A stretch of DNA of 64,000 nucleotides, from the NCBI GenBank assembly GCA_014871385.1, contig CM026426.1, forward strand, positions 38,905,799 to 38,969,798, given 5' to 3'. The notes below the pieces were generated by a model. It was not told where the DNA came from, ran no database searches, and was given only the letters and a program-made list of their open reading frames with translations. Shown here in pieces: positions 51,260 through 62,209 of this stretch. The position numbers and the translations under genes were made by a program. The DNA comes from Ceratodon purpureus. Taxonomy: Eukaryota; Streptophyta; Bryopsida; Pseudoditrichales; Ditrichaceae. Each line of letters starts with the position of its first letter. Positions within the stretch are counted from its first letter, which is position 1.

Positions 51260-53470
51260 CGAACGCCTTTGCAACGGCTCTGTGTCAAGGGAAGATTCTC
51301 CTATAAGCAATAAATCTCAATTTGATGAAAACATCGGTTACACTTGATCTTCGGTTAATGGATGTACTCATTCAGACCCAACCTAGATGCACTCAACATG
51401 ATCAAGCGAACAATTGCCAAGTTTCTATACAGAACAGAGACTTCGAAACAAATTCAGAAGTTTACTCTGTGAATTTATATACATAACCCGAATCGTGTCT
51501 CAGACAGAAACGGTTAGTATGAGAAGTAAAGGGGGGATTCTTACAGAGCAGCTAGAAGATTTGAAGGGTCAGCGGGAGAGCTCTGTGACACATTCGGGAA
51601 TACACTACGCAAATTCAGATCATGAACATCACATAATCTGGTAGAGATCAAAGAGTAGACAATTTTCTAACACAAAACAATCGGGAATGTGGGGTCGGAG
51701 GAATAAAATACCTGTGATGCAAGAAATGGATTCTGAGGTGGTTGAGATTGGCGTGTCGTCTGCCAATTATGATGAGTTAGATATCTTAATGCAGAATAAA
51801 TAACCTCCCAGGTTGTAACCCAGGACAGCTTCAATTTCATTCGGTATTGAAAAGGGTACGAGTCATCACCTTCATGCTAATAGGCATTCATGGTCCGGCA
51901 ATCTTTCTTGTGACTCCAATGGCCCCTGCTAATAGCTCAGTGGGTGATAAGCATTCTCTTACACATCTAAGTTGAAGGACACGCTCCATCCCGACACCCA
52001 TTTTTAAGCAAAGATTACCTGCGTCACCAAGTGATTCGAAATCATTCGTCAGGAGATTACATTCGTCACAAGGTCACTTTTACACGGTAAACAAAATAAA
52101 TTCGAAATCCAAAATTCTAATTTTCTTCCATGGTTATAGAGTCATGCTTTCACTTTAACATGTTGCTGAAGTTAGAGCTGCTGCGAAAGTGCAGAAAAAA
52201 CCTTCTATGCTACCTCCAGACACAACCTGCGGAATGCCATTTTGTTAACTGAGTCAATAATTGCCCACAAACATTACATGCTCAAAAGCCGGAGGTGGAT
52301 AAACTCAAGATGACTCGCTACGAAATCTCCGATGCTAATTCTCAATTTACGGTGGTCTAAGTTAAATGATAGTTCATGATTGTTCCACAAATCCTAATTC
52401 AAAACTTTATATCAAAACAAATCCACTCTATGACAACTCATGTAAGCTTGTCTAGTTACATATGATGCTGGAAATCCTCTTCTTTAGCATGAACAGAATA
52501 AAGATCTTTTCCTAATATTACATAAAACGCTCAATCCGACTTCTCATCACCGTTTCAAATTCCTCTTTGGATTCAGACAAAAATAAACAAACTACACCCT
52601 ATCCACACTCGAACCCCCAAAGCAATCTTTCAAAGGATCCATTCAATCCCAGACGTACTTCGAAGAATTCACCACTGCCGTTCAATCCTCACCGGACACA
52701 CTGTCGATGAAAGTCACATAGAACAAGGTCATGTTGTTAAGCGCTAGAATTTAGAGAACCGCATTCTCTCGTGGGTAGGGCGACCATTAGGACTTGTGTA
52801 GTTCGCAGAATTCTATCCAAAAACTTCCACCGAGACGAAGTTAAAGGTGCGTGCGCTTGGGAGGTACTCGAAACCTACACTGCTGCGGAAAGTTCTGGAA
52901 AATATGACGAAGATAATGTCAGACGGCTTCACCTGTTGTGGCACCAGGGGCGTGAACCATTCACTAGAATGCAGAGAAGCAGGGATCAGAAGGTCTGAGA
53001 AGGTAGCCAAAGTTAGGCATTCGTACGAAGACGACCATGGCCAACAAAACCGTTACCCATACTGAGTACAACGACTATGAACTGGACACTTTAAAGTGCA
53101 CACACCAGACGTACGCTGGGTTTTGTTATTGCGCGAGCCTGCGTTCAGGGGATCGCTTCCTCGAAGCACTCAGACCGTCATATAACGAGCGCCGGTTCGG
53201 AATCTCAATCCACTTCCCTTATCCTTGCATGGCCCCCTCCCGTTGCGCACTACGCACCTGACTAGACGGTCAAGCGGTGCTCCCCGAATCCCACCCTTCC
53301 TAATTCACCAGCCTCGCTCCCCGGCTCAAAACCTCCCCCATCAATCATGTCACCCATATGCCAGTCCTCTGCATCCAACTAGCTAGAAACTGACCCGACA
53401 ACCATGACCACTTCCACGAGTACTCGGACAACAGTCACAAGCATCGTTCCTGCCCTGCATCACTCAACCT
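51260..53470. other. 5' region of the NSP1-like gene: candidate exons, leader and promoter
   Basis: Two short exon-like segments have good splice borders on the reverse strand: 51712-51759 (reads TTRQSQPPQNPFLASQ, same Gln/Pro style as the known N-terminus) and 51545-51582 (SSPADPSNLLAA). The second does not match the phase of the exon at 51250, so an intermediate exon or another start is needed. Further upstream there is no clear gene. 52770-53300 is more mixed in composition and may be promoter or old repeat. Confidence 0.4.
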
Positions 53471-53479
53471 GACGGTCAC

Positions 53480-54220
53480 TGGACGTTTGAGACCTCTAGA
53501 AAACTAGTAAAACTGGAAATTCACGATGACGTCTAGATGATCTTCAAGCGTGATCGCTCCGCAAGATGGGTTGGCAAAGGTACTTCGTGATACTGGAGCG
53601 CTTTGGTTTGCGTGAGAGACTTCGTCACTCAGTCACGAATAACCCCTAAAGTTGGGAAGTCGATGAGCCAGCCATGTAACAGTGTGATGTCACATCGACG
53701 ATGCTGTGAGACTAAACGAACGGGGCGGCTAAGTTCTGGACACAGCCAATAGGAACGAAAGGGAATATGCAGTGAGCTGTCAAACAAGCACGGAAACCTA
53801 AACGGGAAAAAGAGAGAGAGGGTCTTCAAGGGATGAACAGGGGGCTTAGCGTGCGAACAGAGACTTGGGACTCAAGAACAGTAAACCACCTGACTTGAGT
53901 ATTAGCGTGGGATTCTTTTATAATAAGCATGTAAGCACATTCAGGTGGAAACCTCGAACCCTATTCTGATTGGTCCTGTCCAAACTACTTACCTAACCAA
54001 AACTTAGCCTTACAGATGCCCAAAGTAATCTCAGCATCTGGGGCCCTCCACAGGTTGACCTGCTTATCGCCTCGCCTAGGAGCGGGAGGCACCCACAACC
54101 GATTAGTAGATTTCTCCATTTCCAACAAGTTTACTTCTCCATTTCTGACAAGTTTACTTCTCCATTTCCGAGAAGTTTTTAAATTCAAAATCTTGGGAGA
54201 TCTAGAAGAAACTATCAAGC
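53480..54220 (-). mobile_element. LTR retrotransposon fossil: LTR and 3' internal end
   Basis: Read on the reverse strand, an LTR-like unit starts TGTAAGGCTAAGTTTTGG at about 54015 and contains a TATA box (TTATAAAAGAATCC, about 53915) and a C/T-rich leader. The sequence before it (54016-54220) would be the 3' internal end and includes a triple tandem repeat of a unit of about 22 bases (TTCTCCATTTC..ACAAGTTTAC, 54108-54178). No coding domain was assigned. The family is uncertain (copia or gypsy). Old and incomplete. Confidence 0.45.
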
Positions 54221-54386
54221 ATGATTGGTAGAAAAGGAATCATATAGGAATATTCAGGTAGTAGCATAGTGATCAAGTTTTTGTATCATGGTGGTCAGTT
54301 TTAGGTGGGCCTAGATGCTTCAAGAGCATGCACAACCGAATGTGTGCTCAAAATCACACTGCTACAAGCTGCATTCTAAGCTGCAA

Positions 54387-57300
54387 CTATCCTTCCATAT
54401 GCCGGCCATTCTTCTTGGCCCTTTCAGACCACATGTCGTATGTGGCATCGTACGGAAATGTCCTCAGATCATAAATCTTCTGAGAGAACATGGTGACAAC
54501 TAAGGGCAGATGCTCGTCCAGTGAGTTCCTCACTTTGTTCTTGAGGAAATCCAAGGAAGAAAAACATCGTTCATCCTCAACATTGCCTAGAACGTGAACT
54601 ACTGCTATTTCAGCTAGCTTCACATATTCTGGAAACAAGTGATTGGTGAGAGAATTGGCATTGAGCGAACGCCACAGCCTAGTAAGGGGATTCAGGTCAA
54701 ATGGGGGCTCCATTGCACGTTCCCAATTGCTCATCATTGCAGTCTTAAACATCCCTTGCTGAGTATCCAGTTTCCACCGATCCAAGACCAGAGGAATGAG
54801 CCGCTGGCCCTTATCAGTCTCAATGTTTTTGGGCTCACAATAGTACTCTTTGAGGACATCAAGGTGCTTAGAAAAGCTGCCTTGTGCTGAAGCCCCTTGA
54901 GCCCAAAATTGACGATAAACAACACCAAGTGCGTCTATGGTTGCATGATCAGGGAAACGAGACTTCATTTCGTGCTGCACTTGAGCAGCAGCCACTGCAC
55001 ACCAAGAACCAAACATTCAGTTGATCGGAGTTAGAAACTGCAAGCAGAATTGACTGAACACAACATTTCAGCAATTGTACAAAAAGGTAGAGGGAGTAGT
55101 AAGGTACCAGCACACTCGGCTTGAACTCGAAGTACAAGTGAACTGTACATTTCCTTATCAACCGGCTTCATCAGATGCTTTGCAAAATGTTTGTCTTCAT
55201 TGATCATAAAGGCCAAATGCTCACTACTGGTGTTCATGTCTGGCCACCACTTCAAGAAAATGCTCTCGTGGGTAAGCTCAACAAGGCCTTGATGAGCCCA
55301 GAATTCATCCGACTTGAAAGCAGTTTTCTGATCCAAATACATAGAGAAAATCTGCATGTCGCAGATCTTTAAAGCAGCCACGAAATCACACACATAAACA
55401 TCCCGCTTTTGAGCAAACTGCATGAGGCAATTGATGCTGTCAAGAAGCGGCAGCATGCATGTGATTCCAAGCAGGGTGTACGGGTCAAGAAGAAGGTCGA
55501 GGGTCTCCTACAACAACACACCACAAGTCAAAACGATGAGCAAAATCAGCCACAAGCAGCAGTAAACAACCAGCAACAATAAAACGATGAGCAGTAACGA
55601 ACTAGCAGCAGCAGTAACGAACCAGCAGCAGCGGTAACCAACCAGCAGCAGCAGTAAACGAGCAACAATACTTCAACAAAAAAAATAAAAAAATTGTAGT
55701 AACACTTACTTTGGCATCTTTGTTGTCATCGATGTCTTCAATCATTTTTACCATCACCAAGCGCTACTAAGCAAGCAGCCTGCGCAATGGCTCTATCATC
55801 GAAACCCATCTAGTCTTCACGTTCTTGAGAAGCCGAACCCCTTTTGTTTCCATTACTTCAGCTAATTTAACAAACTCATGATGCCTCTTGGGGGAGTGTG
55901 CGAAATAGTTGTATGTCTTTGCCAACACCTTCTCTATGCTCTGCATGCACAACATGTCTGAAAGAGTCTTGACTGCACGTTGCAGCCGGTGGGCATGGCA
56001 ATGGACACCGATTAGAAAAGGTGCGGCCCCCTGCTGCATCTGTTTGGTCACTCCTTTGTGCACACCATGGAAAGCAGCAACGCCGTCTGCTCCAAAGCAA
56101 AGAAGCTTCGAAGAGACATCATCCCCTACCAGCCCCCCTTTAGTTTCAAGAGCCTTCAATAGCAAACTAGCTAGGTTGTCAGATTCGGTGCCGTCCACTA
56201 TCTTTTGCAGAGACAGCAAATAAGAGATTCTCATGAAATTTTTGACCACATAGACATGGATTGAAATCCAATTGCCGTTGTCATTTGTGGTGACCTCATC
56301 TGCTATCAATGCAATGAAATTAGCGGAACTAACAGCCTGCTGAATTGCTATCCGAACTTGTGCATACATGCACTCGGCCATATCCCAACCCCCATTGTCA
56401 GACCAATGCTTTCGGGGGTTATTGGGCATCTGCAAGAAGTCATAAAGCTCAAAACGACTTTCAAATTCAACCAAAGGCCTACCATTCTGAAGAAACTAAA
56501 ATAGTGTTGCGAATTGGACCTTTTTCTTATCCCTTTCAAGCCGGTTAGTGGTGTTCACTACTTGCTGGAGGACAGTGGCACGTTGCTTTGACAAGGCCAA
56601 CCTCATGTTCTTTCTGTGTCGACAATCCTTGGCAATGTAAAACTCCCCCTTCTTGACACCATACCTCGGCATGTCTTTTTCTGCTGTCCTTCTTCCTTCA
56701 TGTTTTACTAGTGTATCCCACTTGGCTGCCAATATGCAAGGCTTCTTGCTGAATTTAGAGCAAGGCACACACTTGACTATGTGCAAGACACCATCAGGAG
56801 CCAATATGCCCTCGGCCCACGGCAATTTGGCAGCCCAAACCATTTGGAATTTTCTGGTACAGTCATAGTTCTTCCTCTTCTTAGGAGGTGGGGGACCGTC
56901 GTCATCTGATTCATCATCAGAATCGGACAACTCTCTCAACGAAGAGAAGTCGACCTCAGGCTCACACAGCTGCATTGAGCAAGCTTGCTCATTAAGCATG
57001 TCCATCATCCCACCCTCCCCATCAGAGCTAGAACCAGGGTTCGAAGTGTCTGGGGACACACCGATGGTCTCCTGAGAGGGGCCGGACGAGGCCATGTGAA
57101 GCAAATCTTCGGCAGCTAAGTCCGAACTCAGAGAGATCGGATCTGAAGGCGTCGGCTGGTCAGAAACCCACGCCAACGGCCAGGCTCCATCATCCTTGTT
57201 GCAACTGCTGCTGAAGTACATGTCCATCGTTGTCTTCTGCTTCGCCTTCAACCTCTGCGTCATCTCTCCCGCTGGCAAAGGCGTGACCGGGAGCTTCCTC

Positions 57301-57531
57301 TTCTTCCCGACTTGCAACTTCACCTTCTCAGCAAGGGCATCCTCCATCCTCTTCTTCTTCTCGGCCCTAACCCTTGTCCGCTCCTTCTTTTCTTCCTTCT
57401 CTCTCGTTCGCTTCAGCTTCAGTGTCCCCTTCCTCTTCTTCTCTTCTGCCTACTCCCTCAAGGTCCTCTCAATCGGAACGCCAAGTTGCTCCTGGCCACT
57501 GTCCTCCATAGCAGATGAACCCCTCATCCTC
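54387..57531 (-). pseudogene. hAT transposase (zinc finger, RNase H-like core, dimerisation domain)
   Basis: It starts at MRGSSAMEDSGQEQL (about 57531). The basic N-terminus and an acidic stretch (LSDSDDESDDDGPPPPKKRK) precede a zinc finger of the TTF/BED-like sort (CVPCSKFSKKPCILAAKWDT then HRKNMRLALSKQR). The catalytic core has ANFIALIADEVTTNDNGNWI, LLCFGADGVAAFHGVHKG, CHAHRLQRAVKTL and VKTRWVSMIEPLRRL. The hAT C-terminal dimerisation domain is at 54690-54480 (LAEIAVVHVLGNVEDERCFS, LDFLKNKVRNSLDEHLPLVV). Introns separate the parts (about 55502-55713 and near 54995-55110). It resembles the ZNF862-like group of hAT proteins. Four in-frame TAG codons (57450, about 56475-56500, and two adjacent near 55765) interrupt an otherwise continuous frame, so the gene is probably dead. 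Confidence 0.85.
55545..55675. repeat. CAGCAGCAGTAACGAAC-type minisatellite in a hAT intron
   Basis: Four to five imperfect copies of a unit of about 26 bases (AACCAGCAGCAGCAGTAACGA and variants), lying between two transposase exons. Confidence 0.75.
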
Positions 57532-57700
57532 GACATCAAGAGAAAACACGAATTAGAAAAGATCCAAAACCAAAACTGATTTCAAAACTCAAAACCCAGA
57601 AACAATGAAGAGCAAGAACTGAAATGAAGTGAACACCGAATGCAAATGCTGGGTTTAAATGAGAAGCACCAAGATGGGATCAGCCAACGTTCACGAACCT

Positions 57701-58261
57701 CCAACAAGCCGCCGTTGCAGCTTGCTCCGGCACGGACGCACGCCATTTTGAGCAGCGGGCTAAATGAATCCTAACCCTGACACAAGGATTACCGAAATTG
57801 CAACAACCATGGCGAAAACCATCTGACACAACATCGCAAATAGGCACATAAGGTAGCACGATGAGCGCCTCAAGTGGCGAAGGCCACACACAACAATAAT
57901 GCTCGGAGATTTCTAAACCTGGCGACTAAGTATGGAGGGGAGGAGCACTGAATGCAATGCAGGCGATTCCTGTCCTTATGTTAAGAACGAAAATGGCGAA
58001 GAAAGGGTGGGATTTCTGGAATGAGTGGGCTGGATGGCACTGCCATCATGTGACATGGTGCATTTCCGATTTGAGACGTCGTGCGTACTAGCGAAGGCTG
58101 CGAGGTGACACCATGCCTTTGACGCAGATAAGCACCACTCCCTGATGAATGGGGGTGTTCATGGCAAAAAAGACAATTTTTCATCCGTATTTTTCATAGT
58201 ATTTGTAGCCAGACGTAGAATTACGGTGCAATCTAGCCGTATGGTGCCAGTTATAAAAATG
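57701..58261. other. Probable 5' region of the hAT gene, no other gene
   Basis: Mixed composition and no convincing frame. Several GCGAA and GGCGAAGG words occur. It ends near the start of the LTR-like sequence at about 58262. Confidence 0.4.
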
Positions 58262-59525
58262 CTGGTCTAAACTACTTATCTAACCAAAACTTAGCCTTAC
58301 ATATGTGAGACTACTCCCCCTTCCGGAAGTTTTTGGCCTGATCATAGTGGGTAAAACTCCACCAATAAGCCCTTAAAAACTGATTAAACACAAACTCTCA
58401 ACCTAATGACTTATGAGTCAACACAACACTATAGTATTATAAAACTTGAATCAATAAAACCCGGTGGGAAAAAGCCCGATTCTACAATACCGATGATCAC
58501 CGTTGTGCCTTGGGATCCCAGCTGACGATTCTTCCCTCAACATTGACATCAGACAGATCAAGGTCTAGAGCACAATGCACCAGATCGAAACCAGGTACAA
58601 AAAACAGGATCGGTTCCACCCCAGTGAGAGCCGGTGCTACATCAAATTTATATCGCTCTTCATGATTTGCATCAATTATGTAAGGGTCCACATATTTCGC
58701 ACAAAATTTCCCTTTCTTCTCATTCTTCTTGTCCTTTCGATATGCCACCAGTTCCCCAACCTTGAAATTGCAATCATACTTCACTTTCTTGTCATGTGTT
58801 GCCTTCTGCATAGCTTGTGCCTTGTGGATGTTGTCTCAAACATGCAGTATAATCTCTCACCTAGCTGTCTCAAAGTTGCGGACGTATGCATTGAAGTCAG
58901 TCGGTGTCGAAACCGGTCCAAAGGCACTCACGTCAGTGATCGGTAGATGAGGCTTCCGGCCATAGAGTAGCTCAAACGGTGAGTACCCTGTGCTAGAGTG
59001 TACACTAGTGCGGTAAGCAAATAAAATTGCTGGTAAGAGTGTATGCCACTGGTCATTGTAAGTGCCATTCTTCTCAAGTAATGAGCACAATGTCCTGTTG
59101 AATCGTTCTGTCAACCCGTTACATTGAGGATGATAGGGATTCGTCGTAACATGCTCGGTGTTCATCTATATGTTGATGATGTCCATGAGCACGTTACAGA
59201 ACTCTATGCCATTGTCAGATAAAATCTCCACTGGGCTGCCGTGTCTCATGATGATTTCCTCGAAGACAAAGCGAGCAATGCCCTCAGCATCCTTGCTGAC
59301 GAGTGGCTTGAGCTCGACCCACTTGGTCGGATATTCAATTGCCACTACTATGTAGCAATGTCTCAACGAGGTGAGTACTAGAGGCCCTAGCAAATCAATT
59401 CCTATTCTGGCAAAAGGCTCTGTGATCGAAATAGATTTGAGCATTCTATAGCTAACGTCTCTCGGATAGTTCTTCTTCACCTTACACGTTGCACAAGAAT
59501 CAATAAATTTTTGCGCGTCACGTAC
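58262..59525 (-). mobile_element. Ty3/gypsy-type retrotransposon fossil: integrase and 3' end
   Basis: Reverse strand, in order: integrase zinc-binding region (FIDSCATCKVKKNYPRD), catalytic core (FARIGIDLLGPLVLTSLRHC, PVEILSDNGIEFCN, TTNPYHPQCNGLTERFNRTL), and the C-terminal part with a KVKYDCNFKVGELVAYRKDK-like tail. A purine-rich tract (GGAAGGGGGAG, about 58313-58325) and an LTR start (TGTAAGGCTAAG at about 58302) follow. Only the first 40 or so bases of that LTR are present. Upstream, the element is cut at 59526 by the CACTA insertion, so the rest of pol would be expected beyond the right edge of the window. An old, broken copy. Confidence 0.8.
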
Positions 59526-60061
59526 CACTAGTACAAACCCCGGCTCCCGGGAGTTGGCCGGGGAGCTGGGCTCGTGGATCCTGGAAGCAGCCTCCCAGAG
59601 TCACCCCCTTTCGTTAGGGGTAAGCGCAATTCGCGAGCTAAGTTACCCCACCCATCAATTTACCGTCGTCTTTCGTTTTGACTGTCTGCTTGCCAAGTGG
59701 TAATCCTTGATCTCGTGTTGCGATGTTCCTGGAGACTTCGGAGTTCAGTTTAGCGTGACATGTGTATATCAGATGGCCCTGCTCCTGGGAGCTGGTGTAG
59801 AGGTTTTCAGGAGTCGTCTTATTCGACTGGCAAATGTAAACCATCGCGGATTTCCGGAATGTTTTGATGCATCCCGATTTTGGCATGTGTCATGCTCAAC
59901 TTCTGATAAACTCAATATTAATTCTGATAAATGTCTCATACACACCAGTAGTTGAATAATGTACACAGACAAGAAATGCAATTTCGGATAATGAAAATTT
60001 TCAGAGTATATTTCATTATTCAATATTGTAGTTTCAAACAATTGATAGGTGTTTCTCACCC

Positions 60062-60126
60062 TGATCAAATGCGTCTACTCAAGATCAAATACGTCTACTC
60101 AAGATCAAATGCGTCTACTCAAGATC
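60062..60126. repeat. 20-bp tandem repeat, three copies, near the CACTA end
   Basis: Unit GATCAAATGCGTCTACTCAA, three copies with a single mismatch, about 540 bases inside the left terminus. Tandem subterminal units are typical of CACTA elements, where they bind TnpA-like proteins. Confidence 0.85.
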
Positions 60127-60182
60127 ATAAAACGAGCTGGCAATGCGACCTACGCCTAATCTGCAATGTAGGAGACTTCGAA

Positions 60183-60455
60183 CTAATTTTCTGTACTCTT
60201 TGCAAGACACCTCACACCCTTAGCAACCAGAACGCACCTCCGAGGGTTGATGTAACGGATGATCACGAATGATGTAACATTGCTATGACGGATTGAGATG
60301 ATGCGACCACCAATCCATGGAATAACATTCAGTAAAAGGTTACCGGCTTCCAGATCAATTGGCGACAACACACCACCGGCTCCTTTCACAGCTTCGTGCT
60401 CCTGGAAAACCTCGTCCAGGAACGTCTGTGTCCTCTCTGTTGACTCAACAAACAT
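60183..60455 (-). CDS. Short unrecognised frame inside the CACTA element
   Basis: A 90-codon frame: STERTQTFLDEVFQEHEAVK, LEAGNLLLNVIPWIGGRIIS, HSNVTSFVIIRYINPRRCVL. The composition is protein-like and the strand is opposite to the transposase. It may be part of a second CACTA gene or a captured host exon. No domain was recognised. Confidence 0.3.
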   Translation of the reverse strand: MFVESTERTQTFLDEVFQEHEAVKGAGGVLSPIDLEAGNLLLNVIPWIGGRIISIRHSNVTSFVIIRYINPRRCVLVAKGVRCLAKSTEN

Positions 60456-60786
60456 CCACTATGTGTGTTAAAAAAGATGAAATTCTACCAACTAATTTCA
60501 ATAGATTTGAAAAGATGATGTGGTGTTACGGAGGGAGAGTGATATGGGGGGCAAAAGACGAACCTCTTTCAGCTGTCTCGATTTTGTGGTAGGTAGTCGA
60601 ATTGAGCTCGTGTAGGTACCTTAATCCTTAGTTCCTCTCCATCTTTGCACTCGCCTTCAACCTACACAACTCTCCACTATCAAGTAAGCAAGTTAGCATT
60701 GCTTTAGAATAAGCAGAACAGAAGGCTCTAACATTCAAGAGGTCATTATTCATAAAACTTTCGAAAGGTTCGGATCCAGTACCTGT

Positions 60787-61230
60787 GTGGTCGGTTGCCC
60801 CCAACGAAAAAAGGACTACCTTTCAAGTGCCCGGGAGTCCCTTGGAGGGCCCCTTGGAGACTCAAAAACTTTTCTAATGGAGGATCACAGACTCATTGCT
60901 GAACTAGGATTTGACAGATGGTGGAACATTGTAAGGAATGGGCCAGTGGGCTTGGCAAGTGGGATAAATGTAAAGGGGCAGAATTTGTATAGGTTCACCC
61001 TTACACAATGTCGGATTTCATGTGTCAGCTTGTATACAGAAGACGAGTATGAGGAGCTTATTGTGGAGGCACACTACAAATGTCGGTATCACGTGTACCG
61101 CTGCAATGATGGGAAGGAGAGGAGGAGACGGTATTGGTGTAGGTATTGCAAGGAAGATTTCTCCGATAAGAACGCCCTTTCCTATCACCGTCACAGAAAC
61201 TTGTGTTCAGGTTGGAGAGCACTACACTAA
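60787..61230 (+). CDS. CACTA-borne frame with a C2H2-like zinc finger
   Basis: A forward frame with LGFDRWWNIVRNGPVGLASG, VKGQNLYRFTLTQCRISCVS, and a C-terminal zinc-finger-like YWCRYCKEDFSDKNALSYHR followed by HRNLC. It precedes the tnp2 domain on the same strand. I infer it is either an N-terminal exon of the transposase or a separate DNA-binding protein of the element. The start at 60787 is not supported by a good ATG context. Confidence 0.45.
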   Translation: MVGCPQRKKDYLSSARESLGGPLGDSKTFLMEDHRLIAELGFDRWWNIVRNGPVGLASGINVKGQNLYRFTLTQCRISCVSLYTEDEYEELIVEAHYKCRYHVYRCNDGKERRRRYWCRYCKEDFSDKNALSYHRHRNLCSGWRALH

Positions 61231-61392
61231 GATAAGGGTGGGGTACTAAAGATGTACCCTACTTTCAGTCCTTCTGACACTAAGTCCATGGGGTTGACCT
61301 TGACTAAGCATGGATTAAAATTCCCCGAAGTAGAGGGAAGGCGGCCTTAGGCTCCACGTGACGGAGTTGCGGCCAGTCGGAGTGGAGGACAA

Positions 61393-62208
61393 TTGCACAG
61401 TCCCCTCCCATCAACTTCAAGAAGCGTACCATTTGCTGCAAGAGAGGAGGGCCAAGGTAGCAGGAGGAAAAAGAGACCCGAGGAAATTGATCAACCACAT
61501 GTAGTGCGAGGTAATATTGTTGTACTACGGAGTCAGCCTACTTCGACCCTTCGGCTGAGGAAGAGGAACCTTGTGCTAAGTGTAGATGAGGATTCAGATG
61601 AGGTACATGCTTCTGATGTGTCTTGCGTGGAAGGAGTACGTAAGAGTAAGAGAAAGAAAGTACTAGGGACTACCTCGGGTACAACAACAGAAGAAGGTAG
61701 AGAAGAGGGGGCTAAGCCGAGAAGGGAGGGGCTGTGGCGTCTACGGAGGGTTGGTGTGTGCAAGGAAAAAGAAAATACAGCAAGTGAATCTGGTTTAGGA
61801 GGGGTATCACGCATCGGTTTGGAGATGAACGAATTAGAAGGAGGATACTCCGAGCCTAGGGGGACAACTGGTGAGTGTACATTGAACTATGCACAGACAG
61901 GTTATGTGGAAGATGACAACTCAAACTTTCATGTGATACTGAGGATGTTGGTATATGGAGCCAGTGAGGAAGATTGGAGAGGCAATGGGAGAAGGGAAGG
62001 TACAAGGACATGGACAGAAACAGGGACAAGGAAAGGAGAAGGGGAAGGGGAGGGGGAAGGGGAAAAAGAAGGGGACGGTTTAGGGATAGGGGAAGGTGGG
62101 GGGGAGGAGGGGACGGGGAAAAGGGAGGGGAAGGGGGAGGGGAAGGGGACGGGGAAGGGGACGGGTCTCCTAACAAATCCCGGTTCCCTAGATTGTTGTC
62201 TCCTGTAG
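61393..62208 (+). CDS. Charged linker frame of the CACTA gene, ending in a polypurine tract
   Basis: Arg/Lys/Glu-rich and disordered (EGQGSRRKKRPEEIDQ; LRKRNLVLSVDEDSDEVHA; VRKSKRKKVLG), then a Gly/Glu/Lys repeat encoded by the purine tract at about 61985-62165. It probably links the upstream frame to the transposase body by splicing or a shift near 62205, but the junction was not resolved. Confidence 0.4.
   Translation: MHSPLPSTSRSVPFAAREEGQGSRRKKRPEEIDQPHVVRGNIVVLRSQPTSTLRLRKRNLVLSVDEDSDEVHASDVSCVEGVRKSKRKKVLGTTSGTTTEEGREEGAKPRREGLWRLRRVGVCKEKENTASESGLGGVSRIGLEMNELEGGYSEPRGTTGECTLNYAQTGYVEDDNSNFHVILRMLVYGASEEDWRGNGRREGTRTWTETGTRKGEGEGEGEGEKEGDGLGIGEGGGEEGTGKREGKGEGKGTGKGTGLLTNPGSLDCCLL
61985..62165 (+). 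repeat. Polypurine GGGGAAGGGGA tract
   Basis: About 180 bases with almost no pyrimidines on the forward strand, built of GGGGAAGG/GGGGACGG units. Such mirror-like purine runs can form triplex or quadruplex DNA. The long reverse-strand Pro/Ser frames here are artefacts of it. Confidence 0.85.
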
Positions 62209-62209
62209 T

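Larger units (their letters stand above)
54230..57700 (-). mobile_element. hAT-superfamily transposon (autonomous-type, decayed)
   Basis: It is defined by the transposase gene it holds. I could not find convincing terminal inverted repeats or an 8-bp duplication, so the limits are approximate. A direct repeat of about 38 bases (ACTACTTA.CTAACCAAAA.. at 53977-54015 and again at 58264-58303) brackets the region. That is too long for a hAT duplication and matches an LTR start instead. Confidence 0.6.

Noticed and set aside
60062-60126. CRISPR-like spaced repeats
   Set aside because: The three copies are directly abutting with no unique spacers, in a plant CACTA element.
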